Assembly: GCF_014145675.1 (NCBI RefSeq)
Contig: NZ_JACGZW010000008.1
Span: 62,001-126,000, forward strand
From: Amycolatopsis dendrobii
Lineage (GTDB): Bacteria > Actinomycetota > Actinomycetes > Mycobacteriales > Pseudonocardiaceae
DNA length: 64,000 nucleotides
Direction of reading: 5' to 3'
Part shown: one piece after another, positions 17,427 to 25,242 of the stretch
Layout: the number at the start of each line of letters is the position of its first letter
How positions within the stretch are numbered: the first letter of the stretch is position 1
The notes under the pieces: generated by a model
Seen by the model: only the letters and a program-made list of their open reading frames with translations
What the model was told of the DNA's origin: nothing
Databases searched by the model: none
Translations under genes and position numbers: made by a program

Positions 17427-19108
17427 CCGGGTTTCCTTTCGCTGACGGGGTTTTCGGGCGACCGGTCCCGCAGTTCGCGGCGCAGGATCTTCCCGGAGGC
17501 GTTTTTCGGGATCTCGTCGAGGAATTCGACGATACGGGGGTACTTGTACGCGGCCATCCGTTCCTTCGCGTACGCGACCAGGTCCGGCGCGGACGCCGAC
17601 GCGCCGGGGTTGAGCGAGACATACGCCTTGACCGTCTCGCCGCGGTACGGGTCCGGCACTCCGACGACGGCCGTCTCGCGGACGGCGGGGTGGGTGTAGA
17701 GCACGTCCTCGACCTCGCGCGGCCAGACCTTGTAACCGGCGGCGTTGATCATGTCCTTCTTGCGGTCCACCACATAGAACCAGCCGTGTTCGTCCATGAA
17801 CCCGACGTCCCCGGTGCGCAGTTCCCCGCCGGGCAGCGATTCCGCGGTCGCGTCGGGCTTGTTCCAGTAGCCCGGCACCACTTGCGGTCCGGAGGTGGCC
17901 AGTTCGCCGATCTGCCCGGCCGGCACCTCCGCTCCGGCCTCGTCGAGGACCCGCACGACGGTGTTGAACACCGGAACGCCGACGGAAAGCGCACCAGAAG
18001 CGGGGTCGACCGGCGCTCGCACCCCGCGCGGGACGCAGTGCGACGGCGAACTCGTTTCGGTGAGGCCGTAGGCGTTGTGCACCTGGATGCCGAGTTGGTT
18101 CTCGAGCGACTCCGCGACCGCGGGCGCGATGGCGGCGCCGCCGGAGTAGACCGCGGTCAGCGAGGCGAAATCTTCTCGGCTTGCCTCGGGAACGCCCGCC
18201 AGCGCGGTGAACGCGGTGATGGCGCCGATGGTGAAGGTCGGCTGATGCTCGCGGATCGCGTCGAGCATCACGGCCGGCTGAAAACGGTGCGACAGCACCA
18301 GCGGCGCGGGCAGCAGCAGGGCGAGCATCACGTGCCCGACGAGCCCGGTGATGTGGAACAGCGGGGCGATTCCGAGGATCGTGTCGGTTTCGCCGAGACC
18401 GATCCAGTCCCGGTAGGTCTGCGCGTTGAAGACCAGGTTGCGGTGGGTGTTGATCGCGCCCTTGGGGATTCCGGTGGTGCCGGACGTGTAGGTCAGCACC
18501 GCCGGATCGGAAGGCTTCGGCGTCGCCGCCATTCGCCTGGTGGGCCGCGCCACCAGGTCGGCGAGATCGCGGACGCCCTCGTCGCGCCGCTCCGCCGAGC
18601 CGAACAGGCGCGGATCGTCGCGGTTCTGCCAGTCCAGCGCCGAAGTGGTGACCACCGTCCGCACCGCGGTGCCGCCGTCGGCGATGACGTCGCGGGCGAC
18701 CTCGGCGTACAGCTCGTCCAGGGCGAGCAGCGCGGTCGCGCCAGAGTCGGCGAGCAGGTAGTTCAGCTCGCGCGCCCGGTTCATCGGGTTGATCGACACC
18801 GCTGTGCCGCCGGCCTTCCACGCCGCGATCAGCCCGATGACGTACGCCGGGTTGTTCTGGGTGAACAAGGCCAGCCGGTCGCCCGGGGCGAAACCGTCGT
18901 CGGCTAGCGCGGCTGCCAGCGCGTTCGCGGCCTCGTCCGCCTCGCGCACGGTCAGGGCGCCGTCGAAGTAGCGGATCAGCACGGCGTCCGGGGCGCGGCG
19001 AACGGACGCGTCGAACAGGGCCAGCGCGGTGTCGTGTTCCGGGCGGATCTCGGCGGGGGTGCCCTCGCGGTAGAGCGCGAGCCAGGGTTTCGCGGCGTAG
19101 GCGCTCAT
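17423..19108 (-). CDS. AMP-dependent acyl-CoA synthetase/ligase
   Basis: The 561-residue enzyme shows the ANL family order: VLTYTSGTTGIPKGAINTH (P-loop), AYGLTETSSP, the hinge motif YVVDRKKDMINAAGYKVWP and the catalytic lysine in KNASGKILRREL near the C-terminus. It should activate a carboxylate as acyl-AMP and then acyl-CoA. Both ends overlap neighbours by four bases (cyclase upstream, ABM downstream), so it sits in the middle of a tightly coupled catabolic operon. The substrate cannot be read from the sequence. Confidence 0.9.
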   Translation of the reverse strand: MSAYAAKPWLALYREGTPAEIRPEHDTALALFDASVRRAPDAVLIRYFDGALTVREADEAANALAAALADDGFAPGDRLALFTQNNPAYVIGLIAAWKAGGTAVSINPMNRARELNYLLADSGATALLALDELYAEVARDVIADGGTAVRTVVTTSALDWQNRDDPRLFGSAERRDEGVRDLADLVARPTRRMAATPKPSDPAVLTYTSGTTGIPKGAINTHRNLVFNAQTYRDWIGLGETDTILGIAPLFHITGLVGHVMLALLLPAPLVLSHRFQPAVMLDAIREHQPTFTIGAITAFTALAGVPEASREDFASLTAVYSGGAAIAPAVAESLENQLGIQVHNAYGLTETSSPSHCVPRGVRAPVDPASGALSVGVPVFNTVVRVLDEAGAEVPAGQIGELATSGPQVVPGYWNKPDATAESLPGGELRTGDVGFMDEHGWFYVVDRKKDMINAAGYKVWPREVEDVLYTHPAVRETAVVGVPDPYRGETVKAYVSLNPGASASAPDLVAYAKERMAAYKYPRIVEFLDEIPKNASGKILRRELRDRSPENPVSERKPG

Positions 19109-20061
19109 TTCACCGCCATCGGGTTGACCGGCGACCCGCTGGCCCGGTGGATCTTCAGCGGGGCCGCGGCGTAGAAGAAGGTGTACTTGCCGTCTTCGGC
19201 GCAGTCGGCGGCGAGCTTCTCCAGGTCGCAGATCTCGGTGAACACCACGCCGAGGTTGCGCATCAACGCGTTGTGCAGCACCAGCGCGACCCCGGTGTCC
19301 GGGTCGGTGGTGACCTCGTTGGCGATGGTGTCGGTGACCAGGTTCGGGATCTCCCGGCGCTGGAACCACTCGACGAGTTCCGGCGAATACACGAGTCCAG
19401 CTTCGCAGAATCCGTCGTAGAAGGCGTCGCCCTGGTCGAAGAACAGCCGCAGGTGGTTGGTGCGGATGAGCAGGATGTCCCGGTCCTCGATCGCCGTGCC
19501 CTGCGCCGCCGCGCACGCCTCCAGGTCCTCGTGGGTGAACGTCTCGCCCGCGTCGAGGTGGTCCTTGCCGCGGAACCGCGCGATGTCCAGCAGCACCCCG
19601 CGGCCGGCCACGCCGCGTTCGGCGATCGGGGCGACGCTGGCCTTCTCCAGGCCGCCGACGGTGCTCCGCGCGTCGTAGCCGTTCCAGATCCGGCCGTCGT
19701 ACCAGACGTGCCCCAGCGCGTCGTACTGCGTGGAGCCTTGCAGGAACGCTTCGATCTTGTCGTCGGCGTAGTGCAGGCCGCCGGGGAATTCCGGTCCGTC
19801 GCCGCCCTCGTCCCAGGCGGATTCGTCGATGACCTGCTCGCGTTCGGCGGGACGGCGGCCCGGCCACACCGGCTCGCCTCGCGGGTCCCCGATCAGCCGC
19901 TGCAGGGTGAACACCTTGCCCGCGCCGATTTCCGCGACGCCGCGCAGCACCTCGGTCTCGGTCAGGTAGTTCAGCGCGCCGACCTCGTCGGCGGAACCCC
20001 ACTTCCCCCAGTTCGACGGCGCGTTCGCCAGCAGGTCCGTCAGGGCAGGTGCGTCGCTCAT
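19105..20061 (-). CDS. Cyclase-family metal-dependent hydrolase
   Basis: The 318-residue protein belongs to the cyclase/kynurenine-formamidase-like superfamily, in the actinobacterial branch where the usual HxGTHxD motif is replaced by YDALGHVWYDG (near residues 112-122). Other conserved parts are DIARFRGKDHLDAGETFT and DILLIRTNH. These enzymes hydrolyse amides or lactone-like rings using Zn or Mn. It is the first gene of the operon, transcribed divergently from the XRE/TetR-type regulator, so its substrate may define the pathway. Confidence 0.8.
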   Translation of the reverse strand: MSDAPALTDLLANAPSNWGKWGSADEVGALNYLTETEVLRGVAEIGAGKVFTLQRLIGDPRGEPVWPGRRPAEREQVIDESAWDEGGDGPEFPGGLHYADDKIEAFLQGSTQYDALGHVWYDGRIWNGYDARSTVGGLEKASVAPIAERGVAGRGVLLDIARFRGKDHLDAGETFTHEDLEACAAAQGTAIEDRDILLIRTNHLRLFFDQGDAFYDGFCEAGLVYSPELVEWFQRREIPNLVTDTIANEVTTDPDTGVALVLHNALMRNLGVVFTEICDLEKLAADCAEDGKYTFFYAAAPLKIHRASGSPVNPMAVK

Positions 20062-20091
20062 CGATCATCCTCCACGTCGAGCCAATCGGTC

Positions 20092-20099
20092 TCTGAACA
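20092..20099. promoter_or_regulatory. Half-site TCTGAACA before the cyclase operon
   Basis: This eight-base word is identical to one arm of the palindrome at 20215-20233 and lies 31 bp upstream of the cyclase ATG. It may let the divergent regulator act on the operon. Confidence 0.4.
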
Positions 20100-20186
20100 A
20101 ACCCGTACGAGCGTTCGGTCGCGTTCAATGCGATGTCATCGTGAGGTTGGCCGGACGCTTTGTCAATACTGATCCCCGAAGTGATG

Positions 20187-20233
20187 AAGACATTGGCCGC
20201 CGCGTCGGCTAGTGTGTTCAGAATGTCTGAACA
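20187..20233 (+). promoter_or_regulatory. Leaderless promoter plus operator palindrome spanning the start codon
   Basis: TGTTCAGA-ATG-TCTGAACA (20215-20233) is a perfect 8-bp inverted repeat whose three-base centre is the ATG of the regulator gene. Just upstream, AAGACA (20187-20192) and TAGTGT (20210-20215) are 17 bp apart and place transcription start at about 20222, with no Shine-Dalgarno sequence. A protein bound here would block its own promoter, so autoregulation is likely. Confidence 0.6.
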
Positions 20234-21065
20234 TCTCGCGGCCGAACCGGAGGCGGGACCGCTCGTCCGGCAGGCCAGGACGCGGGCCCGGGTGTCGCTG
20301 CGCGAACTGGCGAGCCGGATCGGGGTCAGCGCCGGGACGCTGAGCGCGATCGAGAACGGGAAGACCGGCCTGACCGTGGAACGGCTGGGCCGGATCGCCG
20401 ACGCGCTGGGCACCTCGGCGTCCGACCTGCTCGCCGCGCGCACCGCGCCGGAGGAGCGGCCCCCCGCGTCCGACCGGCCCTGGCGCGTCTTCGAACCGCT
20501 CGACCTCGACCCGGTGCTGCGGGCCGCGATCGCCACCTTCGTCATCACCGGCTACCACGGCGCGACCATGCGCCTGGTGGCGGCGAACGCCCGGATGAGC
20601 GTCCCCGGGGTCTACCACCACTACCCCAGCAAACAGCACCTGCTCGCCGCCATTCTCGACGTCGCGATGACCGAACTGCACTGGCGGATCCCCGCGGCCC
20701 GCGCCGACGGCGGCACCTCGGTCGAACGCTTCGCGAACATGGTCGAGGCGCTCGCGTTGTTCCACGCCCAGCGCCGCGACCTCGCCTTCATCGGGGCCAG
20801 CGAGATGCGGAGCTTCGAGGAGCCGAACCGGTCGCGGATCGCGGCCAGCCGCACCGAAATCCAGCGGCTGCTCGATGCCGAGGTCGACGCCGCGATCCGG
20901 GACGGCGAGTTCGCCACGCGGCATCCGCGCGACGCCGCCAGGGCCGTGGCGACCATGTGCACCTCGCTGCCCCAATGGTTCCGTGCGGACGGGCCCACCT
21001 CCCCTGAGCAGATCGCGGCTGAATACGCGCGGTTCGCGGTCGACCTGATGCGCGGAAGCGGGTGA
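20223..21065 (+). CDS. Hybrid regulator: XRE helix-turn-helix plus TetR-type domain
   Basis: The 280-residue protein has an N-terminal XRE/Cro HTH (LRELASRIGVSAGTLSAIEN at about residues 26-45). It is followed by a second, TetR-like unit: an HTH (TMRLVAANARMSVPGVYHHY, then PSKQHLLAAIL) and a C-terminal ligand-binding helical domain ending in TSLPQWFRADGP. The ATG at 20223 is chosen because it sits in the operator and follows a -10 at leaderless spacing; ORF extension to 20160 gives an unrelated tail. Likely control target: the divergent cyclase-ligase operon. Confidence 0.8.
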   Translation: MSEHLAAEPEAGPLVRQARTRARVSLRELASRIGVSAGTLSAIENGKTGLTVERLGRIADALGTSASDLLAARTAPEERPPASDRPWRVFEPLDLDPVLRAAIATFVITGYHGATMRLVAANARMSVPGVYHHYPSKQHLLAAILDVAMTELHWRIPAARADGGTSVERFANMVEALALFHAQRRDLAFIGASEMRSFEEPNRSRIAASRTEIQRLLDAEVDAAIRDGEFATRHPRDAARAVATMCTSLPQWFRADGPTSPEQIAAEYARFAVDLMRGSG

Positions 21066-21198
21066 GCACGGTCCGTTGTGGACAGTCGGCGGGCTTCGCT
21101 CCCGAGAATCGCACTGCCCGCGAACCTGAAGCAACCAAGACTGCCGGGCGGGCCAACCCGGACTGTCCGCGGGCACAAGAGCCAGGAAGGGGCCGGAC

Positions 21199-22368
21199 AT
21201 GAGCGGCGATCTCCGCGAACTCGTCAGGCGGGCCGAGGCCGAACTCCCCCGGCTCGTCGACACCCACGTCGCCCGCGTGCGCGACGAGATCGACATCTAC
21301 CGTGAGGACGGGCTCGTCCCGCCCGAGGATCTGCGCCGTTCGGTCGAGGCGAACATGCGGTTCATGATCGCCGCGCTGCGCGATCCGAAGGGCGGCAACG
21401 ACTTCTCCGCGCCGCGCGAGACCGGATCCCGGCGGGCGCGGCAAGGTGCGCCGCTGCCCGAGGTGCTGCGGGCCTACCGGCTGGGGTTCGCCGCGCTGTG
21501 GGACACGCTCGCCGCGGCGGCGGACTGCCGGCGGCCCGCGTTGATGCGTGCCCTGCTGGCCGCGGGACGCGGTTTGTGGCTGCTCACCGACGAATACGCC
21601 ATCCAGCTGACCGAGGCGTACCGGGCGACGATGGCCGAACTGACCCTCGCGCGCGAGCGGCGCCGGTCGGCGCTGGCGGAGGCGTTGTTCACCGGCGAAC
21701 CGGTCGCCGGGACGACGCACTGGGAAATCACCGCGCTGCTCGGCTTCCCGCCGGACGCCGGCCTGGTCGTGGTCATGGCGGAGACCCGCCGCGCCGACGA
21801 ACCGCTCCCGGGGATCGAGCAGCGGCTCGCGGAGCACGGGATGGTTTCGGTGTGGCGGCTCACGCCCGCGCTGCAGACCGGGATCGTCGCGCTTCCGGAC
21901 GGCGCCCCGGAGCCGCTCGTCGCGTTGCTGCGGCAGATCGCCAAGGCGAGGGTCGGGATGAGCCAGCCCTACCGCGCGATCGGCGAAACCCCGAGGGCAG
22001 TGCGCCTGGCCAGGATCGCGCTGGTGTCCGCCCCGGAAGGCAGCAACCAGGTCAGCACCTTCCGGGCGGGCCGGGTCGCCGGTCTCGTCGCCCACGCCCC
22101 CGCCGAAGGCGTCCGCGTCGCGCAGGCGGTGCTCGGCCCGGTCCTCGAACTGCCCGCCGAGGACCGCGAAACCCTGCTGGCCACGATCCGGGCCTGGTTC
22201 GACAACGACGGCTCCGCCGAGCAGACCGGCAAGCAACTGCACTGCCACCGCAACACCGTCCGGTACCGCCTGCGGCGGGTGCACGAACTCACCGGGCATT
22301 CCTTCGCCAACCCGGCCGACATCGCCGAACTGGCCGTCGCGCTGGAAGCGGTTCCCCAGGACCGCTGA
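21199..22368 (+). CDS. PucR/CdaR-type transcriptional regulator
   Basis: The 389-residue protein ends in the PucR-family HTH (TGKQLHCHRNTVRYRLRRV). The N-terminal half is helical and RsbRD-like, and the middle is GGDEF-derived in related proteins. The ATG has an AAGGGG Shine-Dalgarno. Family members control purine, polyketide or other catabolic genes. It follows the XRE/TetR-type gene by 133 bp on the same strand; its targets are not evident. Confidence 0.82.
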   Translation: MSGDLRELVRRAEAELPRLVDTHVARVRDEIDIYREDGLVPPEDLRRSVEANMRFMIAALRDPKGGNDFSAPRETGSRRARQGAPLPEVLRAYRLGFAALWDTLAAAADCRRPALMRALLAAGRGLWLLTDEYAIQLTEAYRATMAELTLARERRRSALAEALFTGEPVAGTTHWEITALLGFPPDAGLVVVMAETRRADEPLPGIEQRLAEHGMVSVWRLTPALQTGIVALPDGAPEPLVALLRQIAKARVGMSQPYRAIGETPRAVRLARIALVSAPEGSNQVSTFRAGRVAGLVAHAPAEGVRVAQAVLGPVLELPAEDRETLLATIRAWFDNDGSAEQTGKQLHCHRNTVRYRLRRVHELTGHSFANPADIAELAVALEAVPQDR

Positions 22369-22374
22369 TCCTCA

Positions 22375-22439
22375 ATGCCCGGAACTCAAGCGGCGCAGCG
22401 AAGCGGGATCGTCGACGCGCCCTCTTGAGTTCCGGGCAT
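22375..22439 (+). terminator. Long-loop hairpin after the PucR gene
   Basis: ATGCCCGGAACTCAAG (22375-22390) and its exact complement (22424-22439) form a 16-bp stem with a 33-base loop, seven bases after the stop codon. There is no T-tract, so termination is likely but unproven; an RNA-level or protein-binding role is possible. Confidence 0.5.
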
Positions 22440-22617
22440 CGCCGCTGACCTTTCCGTTGTTCCCCGGCACAACGCGGACAGTTCCCGGAGACAGCATTCT
22501 CCGCCGCCGGGATGCCCGGCTCGGCACACCTCGTTCCACCGGGCAGATGCCCGTGACCGAGGCGGGCGTCGGAACCACCGTCCGGCCTGGCGAACACGGC
22601 CGGGAAAGGAAGGCATC

Positions 22618-23340
22618 GTGGCATTGCCGAGGAAGGCCCTCATCGCCATTCCCGCCAAGCACTTCGAGTTCTACGAGGACGGTTCGGAGACCGGCCTGTT
22701 CTACACCGAGGCGCTGCATCCGTACTCGGTCTTCGCCGATGCCGGGTTCGAGGTCGACCTGGTCAGCGAAACCGGCAGCTTCGGGCTCGACGCGCGCTCC
22801 ACCGAAGACCAGTTCCTCACCGAGGAGGACAAAGCGGTCTACGAGAATCCCGAAGCGCCGTTCAGCGTCAGCCTGAACCAGAACCTGAAGAAGGCCGCCG
22901 ACGTCGACCCCAACGAGTACGGCGTCTTCTTCGCCGCGGCCGGGCACGCGGCCATCTACGACTACCCCGGCGCCATCGCACTGCAGTCGGTCGCCCAGGG
23001 CGTTTGGGACAACGGCGGCATCGTTTCCGCCGTCTGCCACGGCCCGGCGATCCTGCCGTACGTGCGCGACAAGGAAACCGGCAAGTCGATCGTCGCCGGC
23101 AAACGGATCACCGGCTTCACCACCCAGGGCGAGATCGACCTCGGGCTGATCGACCGGATCAAGACGGACAACGCCCCGCTGATCGAAGACAGCGCGGCCG
23201 CGGCGGGGGCCGGGTATGTCGCTCCGGCGCAGCCGTTCGACGACCTTTCGGTTACCGACGGGCGGGTCGTGACCGGGGCGAATCCGGCCAGTGCGCATTC
23301 GGCGGCTCGGCGGGTTGTGGAGGCGTTCGACCAGTTGTGA
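22618..23340 (+). CDS. DJ-1/PfpI-superfamily, Hsp31-like protein
   Basis: The GTG at 22618 has GGAAGG upstream and gives 240 residues. The nucleophile elbow is SAVCHGPAILPYV and a conserved glycine-rich strand is FFAAAGHAAIYDYP, as in Hsp31/class I glutamine amidotransferase-like proteins. Such proteins are glyoxalases, deglycases or chaperones in stress. The 3' end overlaps the convergent small CGSCG gene by 89 bp. Exact activity is uncertain. Confidence 0.82.
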   Translation: MALPRKALIAIPAKHFEFYEDGSETGLFYTEALHPYSVFADAGFEVDLVSETGSFGLDARSTEDQFLTEEDKAVYENPEAPFSVSLNQNLKKAADVDPNEYGVFFAAAGHAAIYDYPGAIALQSVAQGVWDNGGIVSAVCHGPAILPYVRDKETGKSIVAGKRITGFTTQGEIDLGLIDRIKTDNAPLIEDSAAAAGAGYVAPAQPFDDLSVTDGRVVTGANPASAHSAARRVVEAFDQL

Positions 23341-23695
23341 CGGGTGTTGGCGGCGCCGCCGAGCGAGCCAGCGCCTGTCCCAGCCACTCGTTGATCGCCC
23401 GAGTCGACTCCCGCTCAGGCGAATCGGCCACCGGAACCGGCCGGTGCTCCGGCCAGCCGGCGGCCAGCGTCGCCGGATCCGGTACTGGCCCCAAGGCGGT
23501 CAGAAGGTCGGGCAACGTCGGGTAAAAGCGGTCCGGACGGCCGGCTGATCGCAGTGACCAGCCGGCCGGTCCGGTGGCGACCCGGACGCCCCGGCGCAGC
23601 GTCGACAGGCGGGCCGCGACGACCGTGCGGGCGTAGCTTCCCGACAGCACGCCGGTGAGCCAGTCCGTTCTCGTGGTCCCGCAACTGCCGCACAT
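23252..23695 (-). CDS. Hypothetical protein with an N-terminal CGSCG zinc-knuckle-like motif
   Basis: The 147-residue product begins MCGSCGTTRTDWLTGVLSGS and continues through an arginine-rich middle with no recognised domain; the last 35 residues are proline-rich and low in complexity. The ATG shares one base with the SDR stop (TGATG), so it is coupled to the LacI-controlled operon. The 89-bp convergent overlap with the DJ-1 gene makes the C-terminal end less certain. Function unknown. Confidence 0.55.
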   Translation of the reverse strand: MCGSCGTTRTDWLTGVLSGSYARTVVAARLSTLRRGVRVATGPAGWSLRSAGRPDRFYPTLPDLLTALGPVPDPATLAAGWPEHRPVPVADSPERESTRAINEWLGQALARSAAPPTPVTTGRTPPQPAEPPNAHWPDSPRSRPARR

Positions 23696-24438
23696 CAGGG
23701 CATCACGTCTCCGCTGTTCGGGCCGAGCACCTGGCCGACATACAGGTTGCCGCCGGGGTCGGAGGCGAGCAGGACGGCGGTCGGTGCGATTTCGCCGACC
23801 GTGCCGAAGCGGCCGAGGGGCAGTTCGGCGGCTTTCGCCGAGCGCCAGTCGTCGCTGATCCCGGCCAGCAGCGGCGTTTCCACCGGGCCGGGGGCGATGG
23901 CGTTGACCAGGACGCCCCGGCTCGCTGCTTCCAGGGCGATCGACTTGGTCATCGCGATCACCCCGGCCTTCGCGGCGGCGTAATGCGCGAGACCGACGCC
24001 GCCCTTGATGCCCAGTTGCGAGGCGACGTTGACGATCCGCCCGTCGCCGCGTTCGAGCATCGGGCCCAGCACCGCGCGGTTGAGCAGGAAGACACTGGTC
24101 AGGTCGATGTCGATGGTCTGCTGCCAGGTCTCGAGCGGCATCGTGTCGGCGGGGGCCTCGGTCAGCAGCCCGTGCGAGGTCACCAGGACGTCGATCCGGC
24201 CGAGCAGGCGGGTCGCCTCGGCGACACCGTCCGCGACCGCTTGTTCGTCGGACGCGTCCATCCGCACGGCGCCGGTCGCGCCGAGTTCCGCCGCGCGTTC
24301 GGTGACCTGCGGCTGGACATCGGCCAGCACGACGGCCGCTCCGGCCGCGACGAAGTGCTCGGCGATCGCGCGGCCGATGCCGCTCGCCGCGCCGGTGACC
24401 AGTGCGGTCCGGCCGGCGAGCGGGCTGGAGTCGGTCAT
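23695..24438 (-). CDS. Classical SDR family oxidoreductase
   Basis: The 247-residue enzyme has TALVTGAASGIGRAIAEHF (NAD(P) motif), NVASQLG and HYAAAKAG (Ser-Tyr-Lys triad). It ends in YVGQVLGPNSGDVM, the usual SDR dimer strand. It is the fifth gene of the operon that starts with asparaginase at 28505. A dehydrogenase step on a small alcohol or ketone in that pathway is likely; the substrate is unknown. Confidence 0.85.
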   Translation of the reverse strand: MTDSSPLAGRTALVTGAASGIGRAIAEHFVAAGAAVVLADVQPQVTERAAELGATGAVRMDASDEQAVADGVAEATRLLGRIDVLVTSHGLLTEAPADTMPLETWQQTIDIDLTSVFLLNRAVLGPMLERGDGRIVNVASQLGIKGGVGLAHYAAAKAGVIAMTKSIALEAASRGVLVNAIAPGPVETPLLAGISDDWRSAKAAELPLGRFGTVGEIAPTAVLLASDPGGNLYVGQVLGPNSGDVMP

Positions 24439-24483
24439 GGGCGGGGTCCTTCCGGTTTCGTTGGTGCGCGAGCGAGCACGGGC

Positions 24484-25242
24484 TCAATCCCGCATCGCGA
24501 CAGTGAGGGCGCCGTCCACCGTGATCGCCTGGCCGCTGACATACGAGGCCGCGGCCGAGCTGAGGAACTCGATCACGCCGGCGATCTCCTCCGGCCTGCC
24601 GACCCGGCCGCACGGGATCGTCGCGCCTGCCCGCCGGAGTCCTTCAGGGCCAAGCGAATTGGCCGCGTCCAAGGACTGCGGCGTCTCGATCAAGCCGGGG
24701 ACGATCGCGTTCGCGCGGATTCCGCGCGGGCCGAGTTCGACCGCGAGGCTGCGGATCAAGCCGAGCACGCCCGCCTTCGCGGTGGCGTAGTGCGCGTGCT
24801 CCGCCCAGCCGTACACGCCGCCGGCGATCGACGAAATGGCGACGATCGAGCCGCCCTCGCCCAGGTGCGGAGTCGCCGCCCGGGCCAGCCGCATCACGCC
24901 GTGGAGGTCGACTTGCAGGACTTCGTCCCACTGGTCGTCCGTCATCCCGTCGAAGGCGGCGCGGCGAAGGATTCCGGCGTTGGCGATCACGTGGTCGACC
25001 CGTCCGAACGCCTCCAGTGCCGCGGCGACGAAGGCTTGCGCCGACGCGGTCTCGCTGACGTCCAGTTCGGCGATCAGCCCGGTGCCGCCCGCTTTTTCCA
25101 CCCCGGCCAGCGTCTCCTCCGGATCGTGCGGGTCTCCGGGGAAACTGCCGATCACGACCTGGTCGCCGCGGGCTGCCAGCCGGACCGCGGCGGCCCGGCC
25201 GATGCCGGACGCCGCGCCGCTGATGACCGAAACCGCTGTCAT
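24484..25242 (-). CDS. Classical SDR family oxidoreductase
   Basis: The 252-residue enzyme shows VISGAASGIGRAAAVRL, DHVIANAGIL (a variant of NNAG), AISSIAGGVYG and HYATAKAG. Its ATG overlaps the MFS stop by four bases (ATGA). It is similar in layout to the neighbouring SDR but not a recent duplicate, as the two differ across most of their length. Expected role: a second redox step in the pathway served by the transporter. Confidence 0.85.
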   Translation of the reverse strand: MTAVSVISGAASGIGRAAAVRLAARGDQVVIGSFPGDPHDPEETLAGVEKAGGTGLIAELDVSETASAQAFVAAALEAFGRVDHVIANAGILRRAAFDGMTDDQWDEVLQVDLHGVMRLARAATPHLGEGGSIVAISSIAGGVYGWAEHAHYATAKAGVLGLIRSLAVELGPRGIRANAIVPGLIETPQSLDAANSLGPEGLRRAGATIPCGRVGRPEEIAGVIEFLSSAAASYVSGQAITVDGALTVAMRD

